Origin: an uncultured Phycisphaerales bacterium
Lineage (GTDB): Bacteria; Planctomycetota; Phycisphaerae; Phycisphaerales; SM1A02
Assembly: GCA_946886375.1 (NCBI GenBank)
Contig: CAMPIL010000218.1
Span: 1-6,412 of the forward strand
DNA length: 6,412 bases
Direction of reading: 5' to 3'
In this document: positions 5,933 to 6,412 of the stretch, piece after piece
Layout: every line of letters begins with the position of its first letter
Position numbering within the stretch: the stretch's first letter is position 1
The notes under the pieces: model-generated
The model's database searches: none
Seen by the model: the letters and a program-made list of their open reading frames with translations, nothing else
What the model was told of the DNA's origin: nothing
Translations under genes and position numbers: made by a program

Positions 5933-5965
5933 ACAGTCATTCAGTCGGCCAACCCTCCCACTGCA

Positions 5966-5981
5966 CGTTCCACGTGGAACA
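5966..5981. promoter_or_regulatory. parS: parS centromere site 2
   Basis: CGTTCCACGTGGAACA has the same 14-bp palindromic core GTTCCACGTGGAAC as the first site and differs only in the outermost left base (C instead of T). The two centres are 49 bp apart, close to but not exactly five helical turns. Paired parS sites near parB are normal in origin-proximal regions. Confidence 0.9.
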
Positions 5982-6040
5982 TCGCGTGCAACATCCAGCC
6001 AGAATTGAGACCATTGACCTTCACGCACGAGGAATCGATC

Positions 6041-6310
6041 ATGACCAGCGAAACCGCTGTTGGCGCACCTAGCACTCGACGCAGGCTTGGCCGGGGCCTT
6101 GGAAGTCTGATTTCCACGCCTGTCCAAGTCCCCGTTCCCGCACCGGTCCCCCACATCCCCCCAGTCACATCCGCCACCACTGCGATGAAGACTGGGGTTG
6201 CGGAGCCGCAACATGCCCAAGGCAAGATCGCCCGCGATGATCATGGCGTTCAATTGTTGCCAGTCGGTCAGGTTCATCCCAACCCGAAACAGCCGCGCCA
6301 GCACTTCGAT
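6041..6310 (+). CDS. parB: ParB chromosome-partitioning protein, N-terminal part only
   Basis: ParB is a CTP-dependent DNA clamp that loads at parS and works with ParA in chromosome segregation. The start ATG has a strong GAGGAA ribosome-binding site 6 nt upstream. Residues 13-24 (RRRLGRGLGSLI) are the conserved Arg-rich N-terminal box that stimulates ParA ATPase. A Pro/Val-rich linker follows (about 27-43). The start of the CTP-binding domain is clear at 70-90 (VQLLPVGQVHPNPKQPRQHF, then D). Beyond residue 90 the frame stays open to the window end, but ARARSPLLHRRGEQHDIQRA has no resemblance to the expected L..La.SI...G..QP pattern. The opposite strand there codes for a LarC-like sequence instead. 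I therefore end ParB at about 6310. The true gene should be near 280-300 residues. parA is not visible beside it. Confidence 0.88.
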
Positions 6311-6412
6311 GCGCGCGCCCGGTCGCCCCTTCTTCATCGACGTGGCGAGCAGCACGACATCCAGCGCGCCGGCGCCGCGGAGGGCGGCGGCCAGCGCGGC
6401 CAGATACTCGCC
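6293..6412 (-). pseudogene. larC: LarC-like fragment (nickel-pincer cofactor synthesis)
   Basis: Reading the minus strand from the window edge gives 40 residues, GEYLAALAAALRGAGALDVV then LLATSMKKGRPGARIEVLAR. This matches the LarC family segment in which a GALDV helix is followed by the very characteristic MKKGRPG motif and a vLa strand. LarC inserts nickel into the pyridinium pincer cofactor of lactate racemase-type enzymes. The match ends at about 6293. Beyond this the frame stays open but is merely the antisense of parB. The fragment overlaps the ParB-like sequence by about 18 bp (6293-6310). It is cut by the window edge on one side and by the junction on the other, so it is a partial gene. 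The family call rests on a short stretch and is less firm than the others. Confidence 0.65.

Larger units (their letters stand above)
5751..6040. other. Divergent intergenic region, histidine kinase / parB, with parS
   Basis: This 290-bp gap lies between the divergent kinase and parB genes. It contains the two parS sites at 5917-5932 and 5966-5981, the kinase ribosome-binding site near 5758-5764 and the parB ribosome-binding site GAGGAA at 6029-6034. I could not find a convincing -35/-10 pair for either gene. No parA lies here. Confidence 0.6.

Noticed and set aside
5405..6355. Minus-strand open frame of 316 codons covering the kinase N-terminus, parS region and parB
   Set aside because: Only its first residues (MKKGRPGARIEVLAR) are family-like, belonging to the LarC fragment. 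The remainder is antisense or out of frame to parB and the kinase, so it is not a fusion protein.

Overview
The window is GC-rich bacterial chromosomal DNA of ordinary housekeeping and accessory character. I see no mobile element, CRISPR array, tRNA or rRNA. The style of the cold-shock protein, the histidine kinase H-box (HEINNILTPVLAYAQ) and several starts without Shine-Dalgarno sequences fit Planctomycetota, perhaps Phycisphaerae. That assignment is a loose inference and nothing in the window proves it. Two parS centromere sites beside parB suggest an origin-proximal chromosomal location.

Layout from left to right: (a) 1-189, minus strand: the N-terminal part of a small cold-shock-domain protein whose frame is cut by a TAG stop, although the family similarity continues beyond it. 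(b) 434-2713, plus strand: a two-gene ABC-2 exporter operon, ATPase then permease, 24 bp apart. (c) 2714-3114: a gene-free convergent intergenic region holding an AT-rich perfect 24-bp palindrome. (d) 3115-3635, minus strand: a DUF1232 membrane protein overlapping a downstream dodecin (flavin-binding storage protein). (e) 3721-4794, plus strand: a solo PotA/FbpC/MalK-type importer ATPase with a TOBE domain and no partner permease or binding protein in view. (f) 4911-5750, minus strand: a soluble histidine kinase with an unusually long Gly/His-rich ATP lid. (g) 5751-6040: an intergenic region with two parS sites 49 bp apart. (h) 6041 onward, plus strand: the start of parB. (i) 6293-6412, minus strand: a LarC-like (nickel-pincer cofactor synthesis) fragment that abuts and slightly overlaps parB.

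The genes fall into independent modules: export, flavin storage, import energisation, signalling and chromosome segregation. The most important thing for a reader is the right end. ParB family similarity stops at about 6310, while LarC similarity on the other strand runs from the window end to about 6293. The shared short GC-rich stretch looks like a chimeric junction, from assembly or from real rearrangement, rather than an intact gene. The left end also shows a coding defect. I found no convincing new multi-gene system. The best leads are the junction, the parS/parB/kinase arrangement without an adjacent parA, the long palindrome, and the start regions of the two ATPase genes, which look leaderless.
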